In this document: one piece after another, positions 1 through 7,493 of the stretch
How the letters are laid out: the number at the start of each line of letters is the position of its first letter
Position numbering within the stretch: position 1 is the stretch's first letter
Assembly: GCF_001623075.1 (NCBI RefSeq)
Contig: NZ_LMCF01000103.1
Location: 1-47,001, forward strand
Direction: 5' to 3'
Origin: Pseudovibrio sp. Ad37
GTDB taxonomy: Bacteria; Pseudomonadota; Alphaproteobacteria; Rhizobiales; Stappiaceae
Length of the DNA: 47,001 bases
Notes under the pieces: generated by a model
Database searches by the model: none
Seen by the model: the letters and a program-made list of their open reading frames with translations, nothing else
What the model was told of the DNA's origin: nothing
Translations under genes and position numbers: made by a program

Positions 1-1723
1 TCTGGCCGATCTCAATATAATCACCGGTCTCCGTGAGGAAGCGGTGGCCAGGTGTCACCAGCAGAGGGGCTCTGCCATCTTCAAAGCTGAGCTGCAGCCA
101 TTCATGAGTAGTGTTGCGGAACAGATGGGTGACTGCACCGGGCTGTCTGTTGCCCTCTGCATCAAAGGCCAGCACCTGATCAGTGACTGTGATCTTCTCA
201 ATTGGCTTTTGTGATCCATCCCACATGGCAATCAGCGTGCCTTTTGGGAAGCAGCGATCAGGGAATAGATTGACCTTTTCGAGGACACTCAAATCATCAC
301 TGTTGAACAGCGCTGTTTGCAGTTCAGATTGTAGCGAACCGCCGTTCTTGTCGACATACTCCTGAAGATGGAACAAAGCACCTTCGACATCATTGTCTGC
401 AAACAGTAGCCAGGAGTTATCACCCTGTGCTCGCAGATGCTCTTTGACAGCAAAGCCGATTGTCGCAAGTGTCTGTGGGAAATCTTCAAAGGCAACCGTG
501 AGCAGGTTTGCAACCTCTTGGTACTCAGGTACGAACTCAGGTTTGTCATGGCCGTCCTGACCAAACCAGCTTTCAATCTTCTTTACAGTTTCATTTAGGT
601 AAGCGATTGTTTCGTTGTCAGAATGCTGTCCGACCCACTCCAAAGTCCCTTTGAGGCCATCAAGGCTCTCATAGATTTCATAGCCTTTCCAAAGCAGTCC
701 CACACCCAACATGGTAGCAACACCAGTGATGACTGCTTCTTTTCCAATCTCAATTGCGATGTCGTCTACCAAATGAAGAGCTTTTGGCAGAATATTTGAG
801 TTCGCTAGAGCGCGTGCCATGGATGTGAGACTGGTGGAGGAAGAAAAGACCCCCATCTCCACAAGACCATGCCCAATCAGCGCAAGTGAGACCGCATCAA
901 TGACTGCTGAACCGTCTCCAAGATCAAGCAGTCTAGCGCTCAAGCCTGCAGCAAGAGTAGGGCTGAACAGAATTGATGCTTTCCCGTCGGCATTTTTATG
1001 AATACTAAAGTTTTTATCACCGCGTAGTGTTTCTAAAATGTCGTCTAATGGAGCCCCATTTGCAGCACTATCGAGGGCTTGTTTTGCAGAGACTTTTGCA
1101 ACTTCACTCGATTTGGCATCCGCAAGTTGGTCCTTAAGCTCATTGTAAACACTGTCATATGCTGCCTCGAGGTTCTCAAGACGCAGCTTTTGCTCAGCAA
1201 GATCTACTTTATCAAATTGCCAACCATTGAGAGCAGACTGGCCGTGAACGTAGTGCCAATCGCCGTTGGCCCCAACGGCCAGCGCCCCGTCGGCGAGCTC
1301 ACCAAATTTGAAGAAGGAGGTGTCTTTGTAATCGTCAAACGGCAGGCCATCCTGTAGCTCCTTAAGAACATCCCCTTTCGGCCTATTGTTAAGCTCCTCA
1401 AGAAACCCCGGAGTTGCAAATTTAACTTTAAGAACGTTGGTCAGACCGATGAGCATTCCCTTTTTTTGCTCAAGCGAGGCATCTGAGTCATAGATAGTTT
1501 TAAGCTGCGAGCGAACCCAAACGGTGTATTCTTTATGAGGTCCATTATGGCGCGTAAAACTCTCATTCAATTGATGAGGAAGCCCCATAATATTGTATTT
1601 CTTACTGTCTTTTGGGAACAGATCACCCAGATCAGTAAGTAACGGATGCCCTTTGTCAAATATCTCTTGCGGAATAATGTGATGGTTCTCAAGGTCAGGT
1701 TTATTAGATTTTGTATCGGGCAT
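1..1723 (-). CDS. Partial large toxin-like protein: N-terminal AHH-type nuclease signature, downstream Hint domain
   Basis: The frame is open from ATG at 1723 to the window edge, giving 574 residues with the C-terminus missing. Residues 13-20 read NHHIIPQE. They are followed by a tyrosine-asparagine near 43-44, LP at 48-49 and RHNGPHKEY at 58-66, which is the residue pattern of AHH-type HNH/ENDO VII nucleases. Residues 230-350 are rich in small and hydrophobic residues. Cys491 starts CFPKGTLIA, and TPGHRFL follows near 556-562; this is the start and block B of a Hint (hedgehog/intein-like) self-processing domain. In known polymorphic toxins the nuclease usually follows Hint at the C-terminus, so this order is unusual. 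The Shine-Dalgarno sequence is weak. It is the last gene in the window of an operon with a HlyC-like acyltransferase, so it is the likely acylation substrate (inferred). The missing C-terminus could hold RTX repeats or a second effector. Confidence 0.72.
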   Translation of the reverse strand, partial: MPDTKSNKPDLENHHIIPQEIFDKGHPLLTDLGDLFPKDSKKYNIMGLPHQLNESFTRHNGPHKEYTVWVRSQLKTIYDSDASLEQKKGMLIGLTNVLKVKFATPGFLEELNNRPKGDVLKELQDGLPFDDYKDTSFFKFGELADGALAVGANGDWHYVHGQSALNGWQFDKVDLAEQKLRLENLEAAYDSVYNELKDQLADAKSSEVAKVSAKQALDSAANGAPLDDILETLRGDKNFSIHKNADGKASILFSPTLAAGLSARLLDLGDGSAVIDAVSLALIGHGLVEMGVFSSSTSLTSMARALANSNILPKALHLVDDIAIEIGKEAVITGVATMLGVGLLWKGYEIYESLDGLKGTLEWVGQHSDNETIAYLNETVKKIESWFGQDGHDKPEFVPEYQEVANLLTVAFEDFPQTLATIGFAVKEHLRAQGDNSWLLFADNDVEGALFHLQEYVDKNGGSLQSELQTALFNSDDLSVLEKVNLFPDRCFPKGTLIAMWDGSQKPIEKITVTDQVLAFDAEGNRQPGAVTHLFRNTTHEWLQLSFEDGRAPLLVTPGHRFLTETGDYIEIGQ

Positions 1724-1778
1724 CAGTAATCACTATCAGAAATTTAAATGTTAAAATGGCTGCTATCCGAGGATAGTT

Positions 1779-2462
1779 CTAGTCGTCAAAGACTTCGATT
1801 TCGCGAGTATCCCATTCAGGCACACCGATCATTGCAAGAGCATCCAAGGCAGGCTGGGTACACATAACTTCACGGGTATATGCATCACGCCAGAGGATAT
1901 TTTCACGAACAACGCTGGCCTTAACCACCCTCTTCGATCCGTAAGAGCGGTAGGACCCGCTATGAGTTTTTTTTACCCCAGTTGCAATTCTAAGGTCTGA
2001 TTTTTCAAGATTATAGGTTGGTAAGGTGGAGAGCACCGTTGCAAGATAGACAGGCCTATTCCAGGGAGAGCAATCACGCTCACTGTCAATGATATTCTTG
2101 TGCTGCGTGAACTCAAAGAGAGACGAGTCCAATGCATTCATGACTTCGACAAATGCGTCATCTACCGCAAAATCTACATATATGGAGGAGTCTGGGTCGC
2201 CAATAACATGGCTATGCTCAAGAGAGGCGCTAGCACCCGCAGCTAGAACATATAATTTTGCAAGCTCTGCTTTACTTTCCTCAGTTAAAGGCCCTGTCGC
2301 TGCCCATGTGTTCGCTCCAACCTTATAGGAAACATCGCGATATGGATTCCAGCTAATATTGCTACTGGACTTGATTGCTGTTTTTCTGTCAGCGTCTGTA
2401 GCCCAGATTAAGCCAGAGTGCGTTTTGCAATCAAAGTTAGGGGTAAGAATAAAACACTTCAT
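1779..2462 (-). CDS. Unknown 227-residue protein between acyltransferase and toxin-like gene; candidate immunity protein
   Basis: I do not recognise this protein with confidence. It has no signal peptide and no clear membrane segment. It has scattered tryptophans and a C-terminal stretch (ILWRDAYTREVMCTQPALDA, then a Gly-Val-Pro segment) that resembles the end of DUF1629/Imm43-type immunity proteins, though only loosely. The ATG at 2462 is preferred over a GTG one codon earlier because AGGTG lies upstream at a suitable distance. It starts 8 bases after the acyltransferase stop, and the toxin-like gene starts 55 bases after it, so the three genes probably share a transcript. Its place next to a nuclease-type toxin makes immunity or chaperoning the most economical guess, which is inference from position only. 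Confidence 0.6.
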   Translation of the reverse strand: MKCFILTPNFDCKTHSGLIWATDADRKTAIKSSSNISWNPYRDVSYKVGANTWAATGPLTEESKAELAKLYVLAAGASASLEHSHVIGDPDSSIYVDFAVDDAFVEVMNALDSSLFEFTQHKNIIDSERDCSPWNRPVYLATVLSTLPTYNLEKSDLRIATGVKKTHSGSYRSYGSKRVVKASVVRENILWRDAYTREVMCTQPALDALAMIGVPEWDTREIEVFDD

Positions 2463-2470
2463 CACAGCAC

Positions 2471-2842
2471 CTACTTCTTCAACTCACTAAGGAACTTCTG
2501 CTCAAAGACAGCTGCAGGATTAAACGGAGAAATGCAGTCGAGGACGACAATGTTATTGCCCGAGCGCCACTCCTTGACGTCCAGCTTCTTCTCACCGTTT
2601 TCAATGCGCGCTTTAACTTCGTCATTCACTGAGGCCCAGACCAGAAAAGCAACAGGTTGGTTGCCTTTGGAGTAAAGCTTGAACTGGCGCAGCAATAATG
2701 CCGGAGCTATCCGCTCTTCAACAACGCGAATAGGCAACTCTTTGTGTGCTTCTGACATGGTCATCAACCACACAGCCTGCCCCATGGTTGAGGCAAAGGT
2801 TTGCGCATCGACTGCGCTTAAGTCAGCTTTATTTTCAGACAT
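2471..2842 (-). CDS. HlyC-family toxin-activating lysine acyltransferase
   Basis: The 123-residue protein follows the HlyC family along its length: MGQAVWLMTMSEAHKELPI at the start, a central PVAFLVWASVNDE strand, a KEWRSGNN segment, then VVLDCISPF. Family members transfer a fatty acyl group from acyl carrier protein to internal lysines of RTX-type toxins in the cytoplasm. The two catalytic positions of HlyC correspond to His33 and Asp102 here, and both are present. The protein is slightly shorter than E. coli HlyC (about 170) but typical of the compact family members. The start is supported by AAGG seven bases before ATG 2842. It heads the operon whose last gene in the window is the AHH/Hint protein. 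Its upstream region is interrupted by an IS4-family element, which separates it from a structured leader at 4373-4404. Confidence 0.85.
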   Translation of the reverse strand: MSENKADLSAVDAQTFASTMGQAVWLMTMSEAHKELPIRVVEERIAPALLLRQFKLYSKGNQPVAFLVWASVNDEVKARIENGEKKLDVKEWRSGNNIVVLDCISPFNPAAVFEQKFLSELKK

Positions 2843-2953
2843 CGAACTGCCTTGAGTTGAGTAAACATTTCCAGCCTTTGATTAGTCAATAAAAAGCACA
2901 ACTGCAACCTACACTTGCTGCGAGCAAAACCAGAAATCCAATGATCGTGTTTA

Positions 2954-4359
2954 CAAAGCTTACCTTGCGCAAACCAGTTTTGAGAATGGCTGTATCAAGA
3001 CGCAACCAAAGGCGGCAGACAGAAAGCTCCATCTTCTTGTGGAATCGAAAAAGTCATTCTGGACCTTTGGAATCATTGTGTGATTCACGAGGTGATGACC
3101 TCTGCTGCTCTTTTGTCATCTGAATGGGAAGTGGCCCTGACTTCTCTTCCCGTTAGCCTCGACTTGGACCAAACTGCCATCAAGTGTGGCGCACTCAAGC
3201 GGCGACGAGAAATCTCAAGCGGTAAAGATCTACTGCGCCTCGCTTTTGCTTACGGGCCTTGCGGCATGTCCCTTCGCAGTACTGCTGCCTGGGCTTGCAT
3301 GTCTGGACTGGGTAAACTTTCTGATGTCGCGGTGCTCAATCGCCTCAAGGGAGCAACACAATGGCTGGAGTACATCGCAGCTGAGTTGCTGGCAGATACC
3401 AGCCGCGCTGATTTCCCGAGTGGGTATCGTCTGCGCCTGATAGATGGAACCACCGTGTCTGCGCCGGGGAGCAAAGGGACAGACTTTAAAATCCATGCCA
3501 GCTATGATCCCGCCACTGCACGCTTTGCTCATCTTGAAATTTCAGATGGTCGTGGAGCAGAATGCCTGACCCGAAACCCGGTTAATCCGGGTGAAATCCA
3601 CATTGCGGACCGTGGATATGCCTTTGCGAAAGGCTTACATCCCATCATCAGTAATGGTGGTGATTTCATAGTCCGTGCCGGTTGGCGAAAGTTCCGCTTA
3701 TTTCACCCGGACGGCTCGCGGTTAGATCTGTTCTCTGTTTTGTCAGAGACCACAAAGGCAACGCCGATTGATCGTCAGGTTATCATTCAAGGACGCTCAA
3801 AAGCCTATGACGTACCCGCCCGTCTGATTGCGATCCGCAAACCACCAGCCGCGATAGAACAAGAGAAAAAGCGCCTGCGTCGTATCTCCAGTAAAAAAGG
3901 ATCAAAGCTAACCCCAAAATCTCTGATTGCTGCCGAGTACATGTTGTTGGTCACGTCCCTCCCGAAAGAAGACTTCGACACGGCAAGCGTTGCGGACCTC
4001 TATCGCTTGCGATGGCAGATTGAACTGGCATTCAAGCGCCTGAAAAGCATCCTCCACATCGACCGCCTGCCTGCAAAAGATCCAGCCTTAGCAAAGTCGT
4101 GGCTTCTAGCCCATCTCATCCTCGCCCTGCTGATCGAGCGTAAAAGCGAGGTCATGCTGGCACACGCGCCCGAGGAACAGAGCAAACAAAGCTGCAACCC
4201 TTCCACCTGGCGCGTATACAAACTGCTGCGCCAGTCATTGATCTCAGCTATTCAGGGTGTTTGGGACTTGAGCAGCATTACACTTCATGGCTACACGTTC
4301 TGGAGAACCATACGGGAGCCTCCAAGGAGACGAAAACGCCAACAAATTCCAAAGCTTAC
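2954..4359 (+). mobile_element. IS4-family insertion sequence, boundaries tentative
   Basis: A 10-bp direct repeat CAAAGCTTAC lies at 2954-2963 and 4350-4359 on either side of an IS4-type transposase gene, and 10 bp is a usual target duplication for several IS4 subgroups. I could not find convincing terminal inverted repeats next to these direct repeats. The transposase frame also runs 13 bases past the right one, so the ends are not certain. A weaker alternative left end is near 3065, where CTTTGGAAT matches the inverted right end. The element separates the HlyC-like operon from a leader RNA element. Confidence 0.6.
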
Positions 4360-4372
4360 ATGCTTAAGTTAG
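3080..4372 (+). CDS. IS4-family DDE transposase
   Basis: The protein is about 430 residues, the usual length for IS4-family transposases. The N-terminal DNA-binding part includes KRRREI. The catalytic core follows, with LIDGTTVSAPG (first Asp), HIADRGYAFAKG (second Asp), and the YREK signature as YRLRWQIELAFKRLK (Glu). The protein ends in the basic tail REPPRRRKRQQ common to these enzymes. It appears intact. The first codon is uncertain: GTG 3080 has a weak upstream TTGGA, and ATG 3095 has GAGG too close. The last residues may be encoded by host sequence if the IS ends at the direct repeat. It is the only plus-strand gene in the left third of the window. Confidence 0.9.
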   Translation: MIHEVMTSAALLSSEWEVALTSLPVSLDLDQTAIKCGALKRRREISSGKDLLRLAFAYGPCGMSLRSTAAWACMSGLGKLSDVAVLNRLKGATQWLEYIAAELLADTSRADFPSGYRLRLIDGTTVSAPGSKGTDFKIHASYDPATARFAHLEISDGRGAECLTRNPVNPGEIHIADRGYAFAKGLHPIISNGGDFIVRAGWRKFRLFHPDGSRLDLFSVLSETTKATPIDRQVIIQGRSKAYDVPARLIAIRKPPAAIEQEKKRLRRISSKKGSKLTPKSLIAAEYMLLVTSLPKEDFDTASVADLYRLRWQIELAFKRLKSILHIDRLPAKDPALAKSWLLAHLILALLIERKSEVMLAHAPEEQSKQSCNPSTWRVYKLLRQSLISAIQGVWDLSSITLHGYTFWRTIREPPRRRKRQQIPKLTCLS

Positions 4373-4404
4373 CGCCTATGGGGCATGGCCCCATTAGGGT
4401 TATT
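4373..4404 (-). promoter_or_regulatory. Structured leader copy 7, cut off by the IS
   Basis: On the minus strand, AACCCT is followed by a perfect 7-bp hairpin ATGGGGC-CAT-GCCCCAT, as in the first hairpin of the other leaders in this window. It sits directly after the methyltransferase-like gene and is followed not by a start codon but by the IS4-family element. The next minus-strand gene beyond the IS is the HlyC-like one, so this is probably that operon's displaced leader. The second and third hairpins seen in the other copies are not recognisable. Confidence 0.6.
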
Positions 4405-4412
4405 TTTTCAAA

Positions 4413-5294
4413 TCACGCAGCGAGGCGATAAACGCCCTTATCAACCCGCGTGAAAAATCTTTCGTCTTGCACCACTTGGCGAACTTTTGCTTGCCAATGG
4501 TTATTTTGAGTGGTCACAGCAAACGGCTCCATCACAATGTAGAGCTGCTTCAGCGACATCTGGCGTCCCTGAAGAGCTCTTCGCACTGCAGCCTTCCAAG
4601 TGGTTTTCACCATGTTCTGAGCCCTGCGGTTCACTAACGCGACCATATAGAGAGCTCCTTTATCGTCCTTTCGAAAGACAAGAAGTTTCTCGTGAGCAAT
4701 TCGAACTATCTTGGAGTTGTACTTCCGAGCATCGCTCAGACAGTTATGCTGTGTTTTGATTATCTCATCCACGAGCTTCGCCGGAGCAATGCGCTCTACC
4801 AAGCTGGATAGATTGTAGTATTCGCCGTCGCGGCGCAGATTTCCCATGAGAATGCCGTAGTATCCTCCAGGCCTGCAGGCGTCGTGAATGTTCATGGTTG
4901 CCAACTGCAACGCTTCCACAAAGTCGGGAAGTCCTAAGCGGCTGAGATCCCAAGGGTTCTCTTCACCCCATTGATCACCTGAATAAGTAATCATGTTCCA
5001 ATATGGAGGATGCCACCAAACAAGTTCGGCCTGCTCCCCCAGAAAAGAGCTAAAATCATCCGTTAAAAGATTGAAGCCTCTATGGAGGTCAGTACCTTTG
5101 AAACGAATTCCCATCTCTCTTGCAACATCGCTACTGGTTCCACCACCGATACTTGGATCAGCAAGCAAACCTTGACCATCTGGCATGTAGGTTCGAATGA
5201 AGTCAGCAACGATGTGGCCGGTGCAATTGCCCCGATACTTGTTGTTTCCGTACGCACCCCTACTCGGGTACGACACGACTGAGTTTTTAAACAT
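4413..5294 (-). CDS. DNA methyltransferase-like protein with C-terminal winged-helix-like region
   Basis: The protein has a class I SAM-methyltransferase layout. LLADPSIGGGTSSDVAREMG resembles motif I together with the D-P-S start found in N4/N6 amino-methyltransferases, TDLHRG could be motif II, and VWWHPPYWNM matches the catalytic DPPY motif with His in place of Asp. The last 75 residues (basic segment, then KQLYIVMEPFAVT through DKGVYRLA) look like a small winged-helix domain that would bind DNA. The preferred start is ATG 5294, with GAGAGG upstream; an in-frame TTG at 5306 is possible. A structured leader that can hide this Shine-Dalgarno sequence precedes it. The Asp-to-His change leaves activity uncertain. 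It may modify element DNA or act in regulation. Confidence 0.7.
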   Translation of the reverse strand: MFKNSVVSYPSRGAYGNNKYRGNCTGHIVADFIRTYMPDGQGLLADPSIGGGTSSDVAREMGIRFKGTDLHRGFNLLTDDFSSFLGEQAELVWWHPPYWNMITYSGDQWGEENPWDLSRLGLPDFVEALQLATMNIHDACRPGGYYGILMGNLRRDGEYYNLSSLVERIAPAKLVDEIIKTQHNCLSDARKYNSKIVRIAHEKLLVFRKDDKGALYMVALVNRRAQNMVKTTWKAAVRRALQGRQMSLKQLYIVMEPFAVTTQNNHWQAKVRQVVQDERFFTRVDKGVYRLAA

Positions 5295-5350
5295 TGTGCC
5301 TCTCAAAGAAGAAAGGCCGCGCCCATACGGGACGCGGCCCGTAAGGGAAT
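5295..5350 (-). promoter_or_regulatory. Structured leader copy 6, before methyltransferase-like gene
   Basis: On the minus strand CCCTTACGGG starts the element. Two exclusive pairings are visible: ACGGG-CCGCGT-CCCGT, and GGCCGCG-TCCCGTATGGG-CGCGGCC followed by a pyrimidine-rich run like a weak terminator. A third hairpin, GCCTTTC-TTCTTT-GAGAGGC (5298-5317), covers the Shine-Dalgarno GAGAGG. Its 5' arm overlaps the 3' arm of the second hairpin, so the two cannot both form. Confidence 0.72.
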
Positions 5351-5378
5351 GATGATGCTAGAAAAACAGCATCAGGAT

Positions 5379-5633
5379 TTAATAGGTTCTGGAATCTCTG
5401 CGCAGAACATCACAGATCGAAATCTGTTTTTTCTCCGTTGAGTGCCTGAAGAGAACGCGATGCGATCCAACCCGTAGGCGGAACATGTTGGTATCCCTTC
5501 GTAGCTTGGTAATGTGCTGACAGTTCGGAAACCTTTGCAGCGTTTGTAACGCCCGCTCGACCTTGCGTCTGTCATGAACAGGAAGAGTAGCCATCTTTCG
5601 ATTTGCCGCTCGCTCCAATTGGATTGAGATCAT
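5379..5633 (-). CDS. RelE/ParE-superfamily toxin-like protein, no antitoxin gene beside it
   Basis: This 84-residue basic protein has the RelE/ParE ending: MFRLRVGSHRVLFRH, then ISICDVLRRDSRTY, matching the usual YRLRVGDYRVLF...V.HR pattern. An N-terminal helical pair (DRRKVERALQTLQRFPN) precedes it. Family toxins cleave ribosome-bound mRNA or inhibit gyrase. AAGGA lies 9 bases before ATG 5633, and the gene starts 23 bases after the VWA gene stop, in the same operon. No small antitoxin-sized gene lies next to it: the neighbours are the large VWA gene and the methyltransferase-like gene. It may be controlled by an antitoxin elsewhere, or have become a non-toxic accessory. Confidence 0.75.
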   Translation of the reverse strand: MISIQLERAANRKMATLPVHDRRKVERALQTLQRFPNCQHITKLRRDTNMFRLRVGSHRVLFRHSTEKKQISICDVLRRDSRTY

Positions 5634-5656
5634 TGATTTTTATCCTTGAAGGTTTG

Positions 5657-7423
5657 CTACAGCTGATTTTTCATTAAACCGAACAAGACTGATTTGAGAT
5701 CATATACTGTTGATATGATGACGCTATTTTCGATGTATCTAGAGATATCACCACTGTTGATACCAATCCCTGACACCTCTACACCGCTGCGCTTCGCCAG
5801 CTCTAAAGCATCGCGAGTTGCCTGCGAATTTGACGGACGACCATCTGTTACGATAATCATGATTGCCCGATTGCACCGTTGCTGACTGAGTTCAAACAAT
5901 GCGTACCAAATAGCCTGAGCCATTGGCGTATTCCCTGAAGGGCTCAAATCAGCCTTTCCTAGTTTTTCAGAAGCTCGTTCTCCATGCTTCAGCACCGGAT
6001 AAACCGGCCTTGCGAAGCTATCACCGAACAACGTTATTGCCGGATTAACCTTGGGAATTCCTTCCAAAGCTACTCCCAACGCAAGCGCTGCTTCTTTAGC
6101 CGGCATCTCAAGATCAGGCCGTTTCATGGATGAACTATTGTCAATTAGGATATGCACCGCAGTGTCTGGCTTTTTTTCAGTCCAGGTCTTACGGAACACC
6201 TTTGTATCCCCCGTGCAAACACGATGAATATCAGGCGCGTGAATACGCTTTCCTATCGTTGCAGATATTGAACCAGAGCGACGTTTGGCTTGCACCAAAC
6301 CGCTCAGTCTATGACGAATTCCGGAAGCCGCACTATTGGCGCGGCGGTTCCAAATTGTATTAGCTTCAGCATTAGTTGGAATAGAGATCGCGACCGGTAC
6401 AGAAAGCACTTGCTCTTCCGTATGGTTGCTATTCTCAAAAAGCTCCGATCGGAGTTTTGACCTAGGGTCGAAACTCTTAAACTCACCTTCATTCAACGCT
6501 TGCAGTAGCCGCTCCTGTGCCTCAGACTGGTCTTTTGCCCCTTCGCCTGAAGTTGGTTTGTTAGGTTCCCCTTCAGCACCCTCGACTTCTCCTGCTGCTC
6601 CATGTCGAAGGCTATCGGTGAGTTGATCACCTTTAGCAGAAGACGATGTTCCGTCAGTACGTTCTGTAGAGCCGTCTGACTGCACATCACTGTCTAGGGG
6701 GTTGTTTGGATCCGTTCCATCCGCAGTTGATGCAGCGTTCTCCCCACCAGAAGAGTTCTCCTGTTGGCTAGATGCATTATCGTTAGCTTCAGGACAGCAA
6801 GCCTCTTGCTTCAGCAGCTCAAGGATTTGATCTGCAAGGTTCAAGGCCTGTTCTGTATTTTTCAAGTCCACTACGCGCTGCAAAAGTAGATCTAGTTTGC
6901 CTCGGGTAGATGCAGGAAACACCTGAGTAAAGGCTTGCTCAGCAGCCAACCAAAACTCTTTGAGTCCCTGTTGTCCGACAACGTTGCATTGCAAGTTGCA
7001 GAGACAATATGAAAACAGAATATCATAGGGCTCGTTTTCAGCTGATTGCAGGACATAATGCCCCTTCCGAGCCATATGGTCTGCTACAGCATTCAAAGTG
7101 GTCATGGTGCCCGGATAGACTCGCATCATTGCGAGTTCGATCCTTGCATCCTCCACTACGTTGAGCATTGACTGCCTATTGGGAGCTGTAGGAACAAACT
7201 TCCAATCAGTAAAGCGAACGTGCCCAGCCTCATGGGTAAGATAGCCCCAGAGCACATCATTGTTTGAATTATTGGGCGGCAGGGAAGGTAAAACTATTGT
7301 TTTACCATCTGTCTTTGCCTGATCGCCCTTAAACACAATTTTGACGCCGAATTTTTTGCCATATGCCGCCGCCACAATAGGCACCGCTTCAGCTAAAATC
7401 CTAGCATTGTATTGAGTATTCAT
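5657..7423 (-). CDS. CobT-like VWA-domain protein with HEAGH metal-binding motif
   Basis: The 588-residue protein has three parts. The N-terminal third carries THEAGHVRFTDW at 63-74, an HExxH zinc-type motif. The middle (about 210-320) is acidic, low-complexity and rich in Ser, Gly, Glu and Asp. The C-terminal von Willebrand A domain has a complete MIDAS: DNSSS at 428-432, Thr near 499 in SGNTPMAQA, and TDG near 526-528. This resembles CobT of cobaltochelatase and its SXT-type ICE homologues, which pair with a MoxR/CobS AAA+ ATPase; such an ATPase is encoded at 10812-11774. Remodelling of a protein or DNA complex is more likely here than cobalamin synthesis, as no cobalamin genes are present. 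ATG 7423 is chosen because GGAGAG lies upstream; ATG 7433 would overlap that site. Confidence 0.82.
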   Translation of the reverse strand: MNTQYNARILAEAVPIVAAAYGKKFGVKIVFKGDQAKTDGKTIVLPSLPPNNSNNDVLWGYLTHEAGHVRFTDWKFVPTAPNRQSMLNVVEDARIELAMMRVYPGTMTTLNAVADHMARKGHYVLQSAENEPYDILFSYCLCNLQCNVVGQQGLKEFWLAAEQAFTQVFPASTRGKLDLLLQRVVDLKNTEQALNLADQILELLKQEACCPEANDNASSQQENSSGGENAASTADGTDPNNPLDSDVQSDGSTERTDGTSSSAKGDQLTDSLRHGAAGEVEGAEGEPNKPTSGEGAKDQSEAQERLLQALNEGEFKSFDPRSKLRSELFENSNHTEEQVLSVPVAISIPTNAEANTIWNRRANSAASGIRHRLSGLVQAKRRSGSISATIGKRIHAPDIHRVCTGDTKVFRKTWTEKKPDTAVHILIDNSSSMKRPDLEMPAKEAALALGVALEGIPKVNPAITLFGDSFARPVYPVLKHGERASEKLGKADLSPSGNTPMAQAIWYALFELSQQRCNRAIMIIVTDGRPSNSQATRDALELAKRSGVEVSGIGINSGDISRYIENSVIISTVYDLKSVLFGLMKNQL

Positions 7424-7490
7424 TCGTCTCTCCATGCTTGGAGAAAGTTCCCCCCACGAGGGAGAAACTCCCTCAGGGATAATTGGTTAA
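7424..7490 (-). promoter_or_regulatory. Structured leader copy 5, before VWA gene
   Basis: Minus-strand hairpin 1 is GAGGGAG-TTT-CTCCCTC. The CTCCC arm can instead pair downstream as TTCTCCC-TCGT-GGGGGGAA. A last hairpin TCTCC-AAGCAT-GGAGA (7429-7444) hides the Shine-Dalgarno GGAGAG of the gene starting at 7423. The architecture matches the other leaders even though the primary sequence differs in the stems. Confidence 0.7.
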
Positions 7491-7493
7491 ATG

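Noticed and set aside
2964-4349. Terminal inverted repeats of the IS at the direct-repeat boundaries
   Set aside because: By-eye alignment of the two ends gives only about 4 matches in 18, no better than chance; the ends are therefore reported as tentative.
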